Below are positions 8,494 to 16,582 of a stretch of 64,000 bases of DNA, in pieces. The notes below the pieces were generated by a model. That model was not told the origin of the DNA, made no database searches, and saw only the letters and a program-made list of their open reading frames with translations. The stretch is from Bradyrhizobium australiense (GTDB lineage: Bacteria > Pseudomonadota > Alphaproteobacteria > Rhizobiales > Xanthobacteraceae). The position numbers and the translations under genes were made by a program. Each line of letters opens with the position of its first letter. The first letter of the stretch is position 1. The stretch lies in the NCBI RefSeq assembly GCF_013114825.1, contig NZ_JAAVLX010000006.1, positions 62,001-126,000 on the forward strand. Reading direction: 5' to 3'.

Positions 8494-9144
8494 CTAAGCG
8501 TGCCCGGCTTCGTTCGACAGCATGCCGGGGTCGATGCCGATCTTGCGCAACGCGCGCGGATATTTTTCCTCGACGTCGTCGCCGAAAATCAGATCCGGGT
8601 CGGCGTCGCAATGCAACCAGCCATTGTGCTGGATCTCGCTCTCGAGCTGCCCGGGCGCCCAGCCGGCATAGCCGAGCGCCAGGATCGCGTGCTTCGGCCC
8701 GGCGCCCCTGGCGATCGCCTTGAGGATGTCCACCGTCGCGGTCAGGCAGATGCCGTCGTCGATATTCAGCGTCGCGTCCTTGATGAAAAAATCGCTCGAA
8801 TGCAGCACGAAGCCGCGGCCGGTATCGACCGGGCCGCCCTTCAGCACCTGCATGGTCTCGGCGTTTTCCGGGAGCTTGATCTGGTCGGCCTTCTCGATGA
8901 TGTCGAGTTGCACCAGCAATCCGGGAAAGTCGATGCTGCCGGCCGGACGGTTGACAATGATGCCCATCGCCCCTTCCGACGAGTGCGCGCACATGTAGAT
9001 GACGGAGCGCTCGAAGCGCGGATCGCCCATCACAGGCATGGCGATCAGCAGCCGGCCGTCCAGATAACCCTCGCCGGACGAATTATCGCCAAAGCCAGCG
9101 GTTTTGCGGCGGACAGGCTTCGGTGTCTTGCCTTCAGGGCTCAT
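8494..9144 (-). CDS. YqgE/AlgH family protein (DUF179)
   Basis: The product has the YqgE/AlgH hallmarks: GRLLIAMPVMGDPRFERSV, a Cys in YMCAHS, MGIIVNRP, LKGGPVDTGRGFVLHSSD, and LGYAGWAPGQLESE near the end. It is a conserved cytoplasmic protein with no defined reaction. The family name comes from an alginate regulator in Pseudomonas, but that role should not be carried over. The ATG at 9144 is preferred to a TTG two codons earlier. About 30 N-terminal residues lie before the conserved fold. Confidence 0.9.
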   Translation of the reverse strand: MSPEGKTPKPVRRKTAGFGDNSSGEGYLDGRLLIAMPVMGDPRFERSVIYMCAHSSEGAMGIIVNRPAGSIDFPGLLVQLDIIEKADQIKLPENAETMQVLKGGPVDTGRGFVLHSSDFFIKDATLNIDDGICLTATVDILKAIARGAGPKHAILALGYAGWAPGQLESEIQHNGWLHCDADPDLIFGDDVEEKYPRALRKIGIDPGMLSNEAGHA

Positions 9145-9281
9145 CCGCAAAGGCCTTTCTCTTGCAGGTCCATATCCTGATATCGGGTACGGCTTCTGTC
9201 AATCAAGCTTCCGGCATCATTCGGCTGCCGATCACATGCAATTCAATGGTTTGCATCGAAAGTTGCATGTAAAGACGTGCC

Positions 9282-10118
9282 ATGAGCGTCATAGTTCCCC
9301 TGCGCGCCGCACTCGGCGTCGTCGCCTTGTGTGTTGCGTGTGCGGCGTCGGAGGTTCGCGCCGAGGATGCCTCGCCGTGGCAACGCGACGCCCATTCCGC
9401 AGTCCGGTTGCTGGCAGGATCGCGCAGCGGCACGGTGCTGCTCGGCGGCGTAGCCATCCAGTTGCAGCCGGGATGGAAGACCTATTGGCGGACGCCTGGG
9501 GATTCCGGCGTACCACCCCGCTTTGACTTCTCCAAATCGGACAATGTCGAAGCCGTGACGGTGCTGTGGCCGGCACCGATGAAATTTGATGACGGCGCAG
9601 GCGGCACCGCGCTGGGATACAAGCAGCAGGTCGTGCTGCCGTTGCGGATTGTCGCAAAGAATGTCGACAAGCCGGTGACGTTGCGGGCCAACATCAGCTA
9701 CGCGGTTTGCGAGAAGCTCTGCATTCCCGTCGAAGCCCATGCCGAACTCGCTTTTGCCAGCGTGGCAAGCACCGAGGACGGCACGCTGTCCGATGCGCTC
9801 AATACGGTGCCAAAGCCGGCCAATGTCGGCGATCCCAATCCGCTGACCATCCGCGACATCAAGCGCGAGGGAAAGAGCAACGTCTTGGTCGACGTGACCG
9901 CGCCCGAGGCCAAGGAGGTCAGCCTGTTCGTCGAGGGACCGACGCCCGACTGGGCGCTGCCGGTTCCCAGGCTGGTGGAGCAAAGCCAGCCCGGCGTCAA
10001 ACGCTTTGCCTTCGAACTCGACGGCCTGCCGCCCGGCGCCAGCCCGGAAGGCGCCGCACTCAAACTGACGCTGGTCGGCGGCGACCGGGCCTATGAGTTC
10101 AACGTCAGTTTGAATTGA
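9282..10118 (+). CDS. Periplasmic protein with DsbD N-terminal domain
   Basis: A 278-residue secreted protein whose signal peptide ends near SEVRA. A single domain resembling the N-terminal (DsbD-alpha / ScsB-alpha) domain follows. It carries the WKTYWRTPGDSGVPP stretch and a redox pair Cys-x4-Cys in YAVCEKLCIPVEA. Full DsbD or ScsB proteins continue into membrane and thioredoxin domains, which are missing here and not encoded next door. It may receive electrons from a separate membrane partner (CcdA/ScsB type) and pass them to a periplasmic thiol protein; that is inference. Confidence 0.82.
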   Translation: MSVIVPLRAALGVVALCVACAASEVRAEDASPWQRDAHSAVRLLAGSRSGTVLLGGVAIQLQPGWKTYWRTPGDSGVPPRFDFSKSDNVEAVTVLWPAPMKFDDGAGGTALGYKQQVVLPLRIVAKNVDKPVTLRANISYAVCEKLCIPVEAHAELAFASVASTEDGTLSDALNTVPKPANVGDPNPLTIRDIKREGKSNVLVDVTAPEAKEVSLFVEGPTPDWALPVPRLVEQSQPGVKRFAFELDGLPPGASPEGAALKLTLVGGDRAYEFNVSLN

Positions 10119-10239
10119 TGCGACCTGCCGTCCCTGCGGATGTGCGCAATCGCGCCACGTGTTTCCGTCCCGGTGCAGCGGCTTTCTAGCTCGAGGAGAG
10201 CCGGCGCTTGGCAGCTCTCTTCTTCAGCAACGTGTACGC

Positions 10240-10494
10240 CTAGCCTTTCTGCCCGCTCATTTGCTGAGCGCGCATATAGCTCTTGCAAGCGCTACGCATG
10301 TCGCCCTTTGCCATGGCGGCATTCACCGCGCCGATCTCCCTCATCATCGCCGCCTTACCTGGAGTATCAGGCATAGCGTTACTGGACGTGACGAGCTTGG
10401 CCATGTTTTCGCTTGTGCAAGCCGTCTTCTGGGCAGAAGCCGGGCTGACAGCCAGCGCGGTAGTGATCGTTACAGCGGTGACAAGCAGTTTCAT
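10240..10494 (-). CDS. Small secreted hypothetical protein with two cysteines
   Basis: An 84-residue product with a clear signal peptide (ALAVSPASAQ) and a mature part of about 62 residues rich in Ala, Met and Lys. Cys in TACTSEN and SACKSYM may form a disulfide in the periplasm. GGGAGG stands six bases before the ATG at 10494, which decides the start over in-frame upstream codons. I do not recognise a family with certainty. Confidence 0.7.
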   Translation of the reverse strand: MKLLVTAVTITTALAVSPASAQKTACTSENMAKLVTSSNAMPDTPGKAAMMREIGAVNAAMAKGDMRSACKSYMRAQQMSGQKG

Positions 10495-10583
10495 ATTTTT
10501 CCTCCCCGACCGCACCATGCGGCCGAAGCTCAAAATTACAAAAAACCGGAAAAGTTCCGCCAATCCGGGGCCCCAACATCAAG

Positions 10584-10736
10584 CTACGAAACCGGGGATA
10601 CCTGCACGGCTGGCGGGGCTGTGCGGGTCGGTATGGGATCGGGCGTCATGATGAGATAGAGCGCGCCGGCCACCAGCATGATGGCGGCCATCGCCAATCC
10701 CAACATGGCCAGGACCAGATCGTTCGGATCATCCAT
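10584..10736 (-). CDS. Tiny single-pass membrane protein under EcfG control
   Basis: Fifty residues: MDDPNDL, one strongly hydrophobic helix (about residues 7-29) and a Pro/Thr-rich tail. No family is recognised. An alternative ATG at 10781 would add 15 polar residues. It is taken as real because a perfect GGAAC-N17-GTT promoter lies upstream on the same strand (10918-10894). The long leader between them holds two copies of a 51-base repeat. Similar tiny membrane proteins are common in general-stress regulons; a role in envelope stress is inference. Confidence 0.6.
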   Translation of the reverse strand: MDDPNDLVLAMLGLAMAAIMLVAGALYLIMTPDPIPTRTAPPAVQVSPVS

Positions 10737-10783
10737 CTCGCGGCCCGGACACGCGGGCTGTTCGGGTGGGTCGGCAGCCATCG

Positions 10784-10880
10784 CCTTTGGCTATCCGCGC
10801 GAGCGCCTGTAATGAATAACGGCGGGTCCGAAGACCTTTGGCTATCCGCGACATGCGCCATTGTGAACGGCGGGCGATGG
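10784..10880. repeat. Two imperfect tandem copies of a 51-base unit
   Basis: CCTTTGGCTATCCGCG occurs exactly at 10784-10799 and 10835-10850. After each copy comes a diverged stretch that again ends AACGGCGGG. The pair lies inside the leader between the EcfG promoter and the tiny membrane protein gene. Confidence 0.8.
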
Positions 10881-10893
10881 CTCCGCGGCATCA

Positions 10894-10918
10894 AACGACG
10901 GGCCGGCAATTTTGTTCC
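10894..10918 (-). promoter_or_regulatory. Sigma-EcfG promoter upstream of the tiny membrane protein
   Basis: Minus-strand GGAAC (10918-10914), 17 bases, then GTT (10896-10894). The start codon lies about 150 bases downstream, further than for the other sites in this window. Confidence 0.68.
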
Positions 10919-11136
10919 TGAGAGGCTTCATCGTGCCGCCGTCAGGCGGCAGCAATTCAGCAGAATGCGGTTCGGGAGCGATCAGCAAGCCAGGTCGGTG
11001 CGACTTTGCAGTTGCGCAAAGCCAAATCGGTACCGGTCCTCACCGGCCCCACCCAACCGAATCTTAACGAATGGTTGATACATCCGACCGTCGCCGCCGC
11101 TCGCGGCACGTTTCGGGATGCACCCTCGTGGCCGTG

Positions 11137-12495
11137 ATGGATACTCAATCGGCAACCGCTTCGCCCGCCGGCGTGATCGCGCGCTTGCGTGCGCTGCTTG
11201 GCGGCTCGAGTGAAGCCTCCGTGACAAGGCGGCTGGCCGGCACTATCTTCGTCATCCGCGTCTTCAGCGCAGCGCTGGCCTATTTGTCGCAGATCCTGCT
11301 GGCGCGCTGGATGGGCGGCTCCGACTACGGCGTCTATGTCTATGTCTGGACCTGGGTGCTGCTGCTCGGCAGCATGATGGATTTCGGCATTTCGGCATCC
11401 GCGCAGAAGCTCATTCCGGAGTATCGAACGCGTGGCGAACACGCGCTGTTGCGCGGCTTTCTCTCCGGCAGCCGATGGATGACGTTCGCCGTGTCTTCGA
11501 TCGTCTCGCTGCTGCTGGCGGGCGTGGTGAAGGGATTGTCGCCGTGGATCGATGGCAGCGCGATCGTTCCGCTCTACATCGGTTGCCTGACACTACCGGC
11601 GTTTGTCGTCGCCAACACCCAGGACGGCATCGCCCGCTCGCATGACTGGATGCGGCTTGGCCTGATGCCGCAATTCATCGTCCGCCAGTCGCTGATCATC
11701 GGCCTAACCGCCGGCGCCTTCGTGCTCGGCTTCAATCTCGGCGCCACCGCAGCGATGTGGGCCAGTGCCGCGGCGGTATGGATCGCGATGATCGGTCAGA
11801 TGATCGTGCTCAATCGCAAGCTCGGCCACCACATCGAGCTCGGCCCCCGAGCCTACGACTTCCGCGGCTGGCTCGCGGTCTCGCTGCCGATCCTGCTGGT
11901 GGAGAGTTTTTATCTGCTGTTGTCGTACACCGACGTACTGGTGCTGCAGCAGTTCCGCTCCTCGGAGGAGGTAGGCATTTATTTTGCCGTGGTGAAGACG
12001 CTGGCGCTGGTCTCCTTCATTCACTACGCGATGTCGGCGACAACCGCGCACCGCTTTGCCGAGTACAACGCGCAAGGCGATAAGGCGCGGCTGTCGGCCT
12101 ACGTGGCGCATGCGATCCAGTGGACGTTCTGGCCGTCGCTGGCCGCGACCATTCTGCTGCTGGCGTTGGGCAAGCCGCTGTTGTGGTTGTTCGGACCGCA
12201 ATTCGTTGTCGGCTATGACATCATGTTCATTGCAGCTGTTGGACTTGTGGTGCGTTCCGCGATCGGCCCGGTCGAGCGGCTCCTGAACATGCTCGGTCAC
12301 CAGCATATCTGCGCGCTGGCCTACGCGCTGGCCTTTGTCATGAACGTCGTTCTGTGCGTCATCCTGGTGCCCCGCTTCGGGGGCCACGGCGCGGCGGCGG
12401 CGACCTCGATCTCGCTGACGTTCGAGACGGTGCTTTTGTTCTGGATCGTGCGCCGGCGGCTCGGACTACACGTGCTGGCGTTCGGCAAGCGCTGA
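11137..12495 (+). CDS. Polysaccharide flippase (Wzx/MATE-like)
   Basis: The product has about 452 residues and 12 or more predicted membrane helices, with the RLAGTIFVIRVFSAALAYLSQILLARWMGGSDYGVY opening shared by oligosaccharide flippases (only its key features are cited: AYLSQILLAR and a Gly-rich turn). It should move lipid-linked sugar units across the inner membrane for LPS or exopolysaccharide. The ATG at 11137 (MDTQSATASP) removes a basic stretch from the longer open frame that begins at 11071. No glycosyltransferases or polymerase sit beside it, so its pathway is open. Confidence 0.82.
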   Translation: MDTQSATASPAGVIARLRALLGGSSEASVTRRLAGTIFVIRVFSAALAYLSQILLARWMGGSDYGVYVYVWTWVLLLGSMMDFGISASAQKLIPEYRTRGEHALLRGFLSGSRWMTFAVSSIVSLLLAGVVKGLSPWIDGSAIVPLYIGCLTLPAFVVANTQDGIARSHDWMRLGLMPQFIVRQSLIIGLTAGAFVLGFNLGATAAMWASAAAVWIAMIGQMIVLNRKLGHHIELGPRAYDFRGWLAVSLPILLVESFYLLLSYTDVLVLQQFRSSEEVGIYFAVVKTLALVSFIHYAMSATTAHRFAEYNAQGDKARLSAYVAHAIQWTFWPSLAATILLLALGKPLLWLFGPQFVVGYDIMFIAAVGLVVRSAIGPVERLLNMLGHQHICALAYALAFVMNVVLCVILVPRFGGHGAAAATSISLTFETVLLFWIVRRRLGLHVLAFGKR

Positions 12496-12760
12496 ATCAG
12501 GCGCCCATCGATCATGGTGCGCGGCGCAGCGGGGCCAGGCTGCTCATCCCTTCAAGTGGGCGATCTTCGGGGAATTGGCGGCTGCTTCGGTGACCGCGAC
12601 CGCCTTTCGGTGGTGTCGCTTTAGCCGCAGGACGTCACTATCGCCCAGCACCGCCAAATTGGGGAAAATAACCACCGGGGCTCGATGCCCGCATGAAATA
12701 TTCTTATTTCGCCCGATCAACCGCCATCGATAGGACGTTTATTCCCTGCGTTGATATATA

Positions 12761-12774
12761 TTCGCACATGCGAA
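12761..12774. promoter_or_regulatory. Palindromic operator-like site before the TauE/SafE gene
   Basis: TTCGCA-CA-TGCGAA is a perfect inverted repeat preceded directly by the AT-rich TATATA (a likely -10 box). It ends just before an in-frame ATG at 12775. A repressor bound here would cover the promoter start point. Apart from this site, the spacer 12496-12760 shows nothing I can name. Confidence 0.5.
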
Positions 12775-12792
12775 ATGGAACTTGCGCCGGAA

Positions 12793-13623
12793 ATGATTGA
12801 TCCGCTTTACGTTGCCTCGGGTTTCGGGGTCGGCCTGCTGGTCGGGATGACGGGCGTCGGCGGCGGCTCGCTGATGACGCCGTTGCTGATCCTGCTGTTC
12901 GGCATTCACCCGTCGACCGCTGTCGGCACCGACCTCCTATATGCCGCGGCCACCAAGACGGGCGGCAGCCTGGTGCATGGCTTTGCACGCAGCATTCACT
13001 GGCCGGCAGTGATCCGGCTCGCCAGCGGCAGCATCCCGGCAAGCATCGTTACCTTGCTCGTGCTGTGGCAACTCGACCTCAAGGGAGATTCCGCCCGCAG
13101 CCTGGTCAATCTGGTGTTGTGCTTTGCGCTGCTCCTTACCGCGATATCGTTGATCTTCCGCAAAGCGATCATGGACCGGTATCGCCGACACATGGAGCGG
13201 CTCGACACCTCGACCACCAGCCAAGCGACCGTGATGGTCGGCGTGGCGCTCGGCGTGCTGGTTTCGATTTCATCGGTCGGCGCCGGCGCAGTTGGCGTCA
13301 CCGCGCTCCTGCTGCTTTATCCGCGCCTGCCGATGGCGCGGATTGTCGGCTCCGACATCGCGCACGCGGTGCCCCTGACATTGGTCGCCGGCATTGGACA
13401 CTGGGCGCTGGGTTCGGTCGATTGGGCGCTGATGGGTGTGCTGTTGATCGGATCGTTGCCCGGCATCGTGATCGGCAGCTACTGCGCGGTTCGCGTGCCG
13501 GAGACGGTGCTGAGGCTGGTACTGGCCTCAGTTCTGATTCTCGTCGCCAGCAAGCTAGCCTTTAATGAGCTGCATTTTTCGCAGGAGAGTATCGCAGCCG
13601 TGACCGGGAGCACCGCCCATTAG
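12793..13623 (+). CDS. TauE/SafE family permease (probable sulfite or sulfonate-related anion exporter)
   Basis: A membrane protein of 276 residues with about eight helices and the family's paired Gly-rich motifs: GMTGVGGGSLMTPLL near the start and SSVGAGAVGVTALLLLYP in the second half. TauE/SafE proteins export sulfite, sulfoacetate or similar anions. The open frame allows 12775 too, but that ATG sits on the operator palindrome, whereas 12793 leaves a leader with GGAA. The sulfur-assimilation block 3 kb downstream makes a sulfite-relief role attractive but unproved. Confidence 0.82.
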   Translation: MIDPLYVASGFGVGLLVGMTGVGGGSLMTPLLILLFGIHPSTAVGTDLLYAAATKTGGSLVHGFARSIHWPAVIRLASGSIPASIVTLLVLWQLDLKGDSARSLVNLVLCFALLLTAISLIFRKAIMDRYRRHMERLDTSTTSQATVMVGVALGVLVSISSVGAGAVGVTALLLLYPRLPMARIVGSDIAHAVPLTLVAGIGHWALGSVDWALMGVLLIGSLPGIVIGSYCAVRVPETVLRLVLASVLILVASKLAFNELHFSQESIAAVTGSTAH

Positions 13624-13636
13624 GCGTGATGACTTT

Positions 13637-13773
13637 CATTCGTGTCCCGGACGCGGTGCAGCGCGTAACGCTGTTCCGCAGAGCCGGGACCCACGACCGC
13701 CGCTTGGATCCCGGATCAGCAGCGCACCACGCCGCGAGTGAGGCGCGCTGCGCAGCATCCGGGGAACGCAGTC
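13637..13773. repeat. Intergenic repeat
   Basis: Blocks GTGTCCCGGACGCGGTGCAG, GCCGGGACCCACGACCG, GGATCCCGGATCAGC and GCATCCGGGGAACGC form an imperfect palindrome typical of dispersed Bradyrhizobium repeats. It separates two convergent genes. Confidence 0.6.
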
Positions 13774-14562
13774 CTACTCCGCGGTCCAACCGCCGTCGAT
13801 CGACAGGTTGGCGCCGGTGATCTGGGCGGCATCGTCGCTACACAGGAACAGCGCCAGCGCCGCGACCTGTTCGGAGGTCACGAACTCCTTGGTCGGCTGC
13901 GCCTCCAGCAGCACGTCGTTGATGACCTGCTCCTTGGTCAGGTTGCGCGCCTTCATGGTATCGGGAATTTGCTTTTCGACCAGCGGCGTCCACACGTAAC
14001 CGGGACTAATGCAGTTGCAGGTGATCTTGAAGGTCGCAAGCTCCAGCGCCACCGTCTTGGTGAGACCGGCGATGCCGTGCTTGGCCGAGACATAGGCTGC
14101 CTTGAACGGCGAAGCGACCAGCGAATGGGCGGAAGCCGTGTTGATGATGCGGCCCCAGCCGCGCTTCTTCATCCCGGGCACCGCGGCACGGATGCCGTAG
14201 AACGCCGACGAAAGGTTTATGGCGATAATGGCTTCCCACTTCTCGGGCGGAAACTCCTCGATCGGCGACACGAACTGGATGCCGGCATTGTTGACGAGGA
14301 TATCGACCGAACCAAACGTCTTCTCGCCAAGCGCGACCATTTCGGCAATCTCGGCGGGCCTGGTCATGTCGGCGGGCGAGTGCACCGCGCGGACCTTGAA
14401 GTCGGTCTCGATACCGGAGCGCTCGCGCTCGATATCGGCCGGCACGCCCATGCCGTTGAGGACGACATTGGCGCCGGCGGCGGCAAAAGCGCGGGCGTAA
14501 GCCAATCCGATGCCGCTTGTCGAGCCGGTCACGACAGCGGTCTTGCCTTTTAACGTACCCAT
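13774..14562 (-). CDS. bdhA: 3-hydroxybutyrate dehydrogenase
   Basis: A 262-residue SDR enzyme with TGSTSGIGLAYARAF, NNAGIQFVSPIEEFP, SAHSLVASPFKAAYVSAKHG and a C-terminal IDGGWTAE. This combination is characteristic of D-3-hydroxybutyrate dehydrogenase. It oxidises 3-hydroxybutyrate to acetoacetate with NAD and so drains polyhydroxybutyrate stores. AGGAG eight bases before 14562 picks that ATG over the in-frame GTG at 14571. The upstream patatin gene stops five bases before it, so the two are surely cotranscribed and probably translationally coupled. Confidence 0.9.
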   Translation of the reverse strand: MGTLKGKTAVVTGSTSGIGLAYARAFAAAGANVVLNGMGVPADIERERSGIETDFKVRAVHSPADMTRPAEIAEMVALGEKTFGSVDILVNNAGIQFVSPIEEFPPEKWEAIIAINLSSAFYGIRAAVPGMKKRGWGRIINTASAHSLVASPFKAAYVSAKHGIAGLTKTVALELATFKITCNCISPGYVWTPLVEKQIPDTMKARNLTKEQVINDVLLEAQPTKEFVTSEQVAALALFLCSDDAAQITGANLSIDGGWTAE

Positions 14563-14567
14563 TCCAT

Positions 14568-15743
14568 TCACTCCTGCTTGCCTGCGGCGGTCTTCGAAAC
14601 ATCCCCCGTCATATCGTATGCCATCATGGTCTGGCCGGATTGCGGACGCTCCAGCACATCCTTGTGACGCATCGACAGATGAACGTCGCGGACGCCTGCG
14701 TTCCAGTGCTCGACCATGGCGACATGCGAAAAGTCGTAATCCTTGGATGACGTTTCGTAGTTCTTGCTCTTGTAAATCAGATGCACGACGGTGACGGTGT
14801 TTTCCTTTGCCGCGTTGCAGAGAACTGCCACCGACGGGTCGTTCTTGAGATCATCGGGCAGCTTTCGGAGCAGTTCGCGCAGCGCCTTGCGCGCGTTGTG
14901 CACCTGCTTGTTCTTGTCGGTGGCCATGCGGGTGCGACTGGAATAGCGGATGTCCTTTTCCCGCTCCGCGGCCTCCAGCAGCGACGTCGGCAATTCGCCG
15001 CGCGCACTGAACAAATCGACCTGGAAGATCAGGAGATCGCGGCTGGTTTCCTCGCCCAGCACATAATCGAGCGGCGTGTTGGAGGCAACGCCGCCGTCCC
15101 AATAGTGCTCGCCCTCGATCTCGACGGAAGGAAATCCCGGCGGCAGCGCGCCGGAGGCCATGATGTGCTCCGGGCCGATCTTCTTGCCGAGTTTCCTGAA
15201 CTCGAAATTGTCGAAATATCTCAGGTTGCCCGAGGTCACGCCGACCGCACCGACGCTGAGCCGCGTCTTCAGATCATTGATGCGATCGAAATCGACAAGC
15301 CGCTCCAACGTTTTCTTCAGCGGCGCGGTATCGTAATAGCTTTGCGATTGCGGGCTGCCCGGCGGCCACAACGGTGCAGGCGGAATGCGCGGCGTGAAGA
15401 AGCCCGGTACGCCGAAGGTCGCAATCAGCGCGGCGCTGGTCTCGTTGAACAACGAGCGTGCGCGGTCGCCTGACGCGACGGGATTCCATGGCACCGGAGA
15501 CGATACCATCTCCCAAAATTCTTTCAGCCGATCGACGCGCTTTTCGCCTTCGTTGCCGGCAATGATCGCGGCATTGACGGCGCCGATCGAAATGCCCGCG
15601 ATCCATTCAGGTTCGAATCCGGCGCGGCACAGCGCATGGAACGCGCCGGCCTGGTAAGAGCCGAGCGCGCCGCCGCCTTGCAGCACCAGCACACGCTTCG
15701 CCATCGCGGGCGTGGTTGCAGGCGCGGAATTGGAATTATCCAT
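14568..15743 (-). CDS. Patatin-like phospholipase / possible intracellular PHB depolymerase
   Basis: The N-terminal half is a patatin hydrolase: the oxyanion-hole motif GGGALGSYQAG, the nucleophile in GISIGA, and the catalytic Asp in WDGGVASNTP. The C-terminal part carries an extra helical region with PLDYVLGEETSRDLLIFQVDLF and VVHLIYKSKNYE, like the DUF3734-type patatins of rhizobia. It is soluble, with no signal peptide. Coupling to bdhA suggests that it releases 3-hydroxybutyrate from PHB granules or acts on a granule lipid; this is inference. ATG 15743 is preferred to the TTG at 15755. Confidence 0.87.
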   Translation of the reverse strand: MDNSNSAPATTPAMAKRVLVLQGGGALGSYQAGAFHALCRAGFEPEWIAGISIGAVNAAIIAGNEGEKRVDRLKEFWEMVSSPVPWNPVASGDRARSLFNETSAALIATFGVPGFFTPRIPPAPLWPPGSPQSQSYYDTAPLKKTLERLVDFDRINDLKTRLSVGAVGVTSGNLRYFDNFEFRKLGKKIGPEHIMASGALPPGFPSVEIEGEHYWDGGVASNTPLDYVLGEETSRDLLIFQVDLFSARGELPTSLLEAAEREKDIRYSSRTRMATDKNKQVHNARKALRELLRKLPDDLKNDPSVAVLCNAAKENTVTVVHLIYKSKNYETSSKDYDFSHVAMVEHWNAGVRDVHLSMRHKDVLERPQSGQTMMAYDMTGDVSKTAAGKQE

Positions 15744-15879
15744 CGTGACCGTCAATCAGAGGACAAATATGCCGGCACCGTGGCGGCAGTTCGCTGCCGC
15801 GTCAATCGGCGAGATCAAAGCAGGGATCACGCCGAGTTTATCGTCTTGCGAAGCGCCACACCGGTGTCAAAGATGGGCC

Positions 15880-16377
15880 TCAGGTTGACGCCAGAATGAG
15901 CGTCCAGAACACCTTGTATTTGGTGTTTGGAGCATAAACCGCGGCGATGCCCAATTTTGTGACACCGTTCTTCAGCATATTGGACTTGTGCGGCGGCGAG
16001 TCGCGCCAGCCCGAAAACGCTTCCGCCATCGTGTGATAGCCGGCCGAGATATTCTCGACCGCCAGCGTCGCCGGATAGCCCGAGGCCCCCAGACGTTTCT
16101 CCAGCGGTGCCTTCACATTGTGGTCCATCTTGTTGCGCGCCGCCATCGCCTGCGACTGCTGCTCGGCGAGCTTGATCAGCTCGGGGTCGACCACGACGGC
16201 GCCAAGCCCGTTGTTCTGACGATATTGCGAGATCAGGATCGCCGCGGCGACGGGATCGAGCGTGGCGCCGGGTTGGGCCATGTCGAGATACATGGCCGGC
16301 TGTTCCGGAATCTTGACGTCTGCCGAGCAGCCGGCAAGCAGCAATAGGCCGATAATGGCGGTGGTCGCCCGTTTCAC
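15880..16377 (-). CDS. CAP-domain lipoprotein
   Basis: The first 18 residues end in LLAGC, a lipobox, so the mature protein is lipid-anchored. The rest is a CAP/SCP-PR1 domain with YRQNNGLG, a conserved His in MDHNV, AENISAGYHT and the SPPHKSNML box with its His. Bacterial CAP proteins are secreted and mostly of unknown activity; a role in the envelope is all that can be said. Length (165) is normal for a single-domain member. Confidence 0.87.
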   Translation of the reverse strand: MKRATTAIIGLLLLAGCSADVKIPEQPAMYLDMAQPGATLDPVAAAILISQYRQNNGLGAVVVDPELIKLAEQQSQAMAARNKMDHNVKAPLEKRLGASGYPATLAVENISAGYHTMAEAFSGWRDSPPHKSNMLKNGVTKLGIAAVYAPNTKYKVFWTLILAST

Positions 16378-16469
16378 TGAAAGAATCCCCCAAAGAATCC
16401 CTAAGCCTGGATCGCCGCTTGTTGCATACCAACCGTGGCTGAATGGTGAACGGGGGACTTAATTCGACC

Positions 16470-16582
16470 GTCATTCCGGGATGGTGCGCTAGCACCAGAA
16501 CCGGAATCTCGAGATTCTCAGGTGCGCAAGCGCGCACCATCGTTCGATGCTGCGCATCGCCCCCGGAATGACGACTTCGTCG
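16470..16582. repeat. Intergenic palindromic repeat
   Basis: GTCATTCCGGGATGGTGCGC is answered by GCGCACCATCG and CCCCGGAATGACGAC. A second GTCATTCC runs into the end of cysA. The hairpin may end the cysA transcript. Confidence 0.7.
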
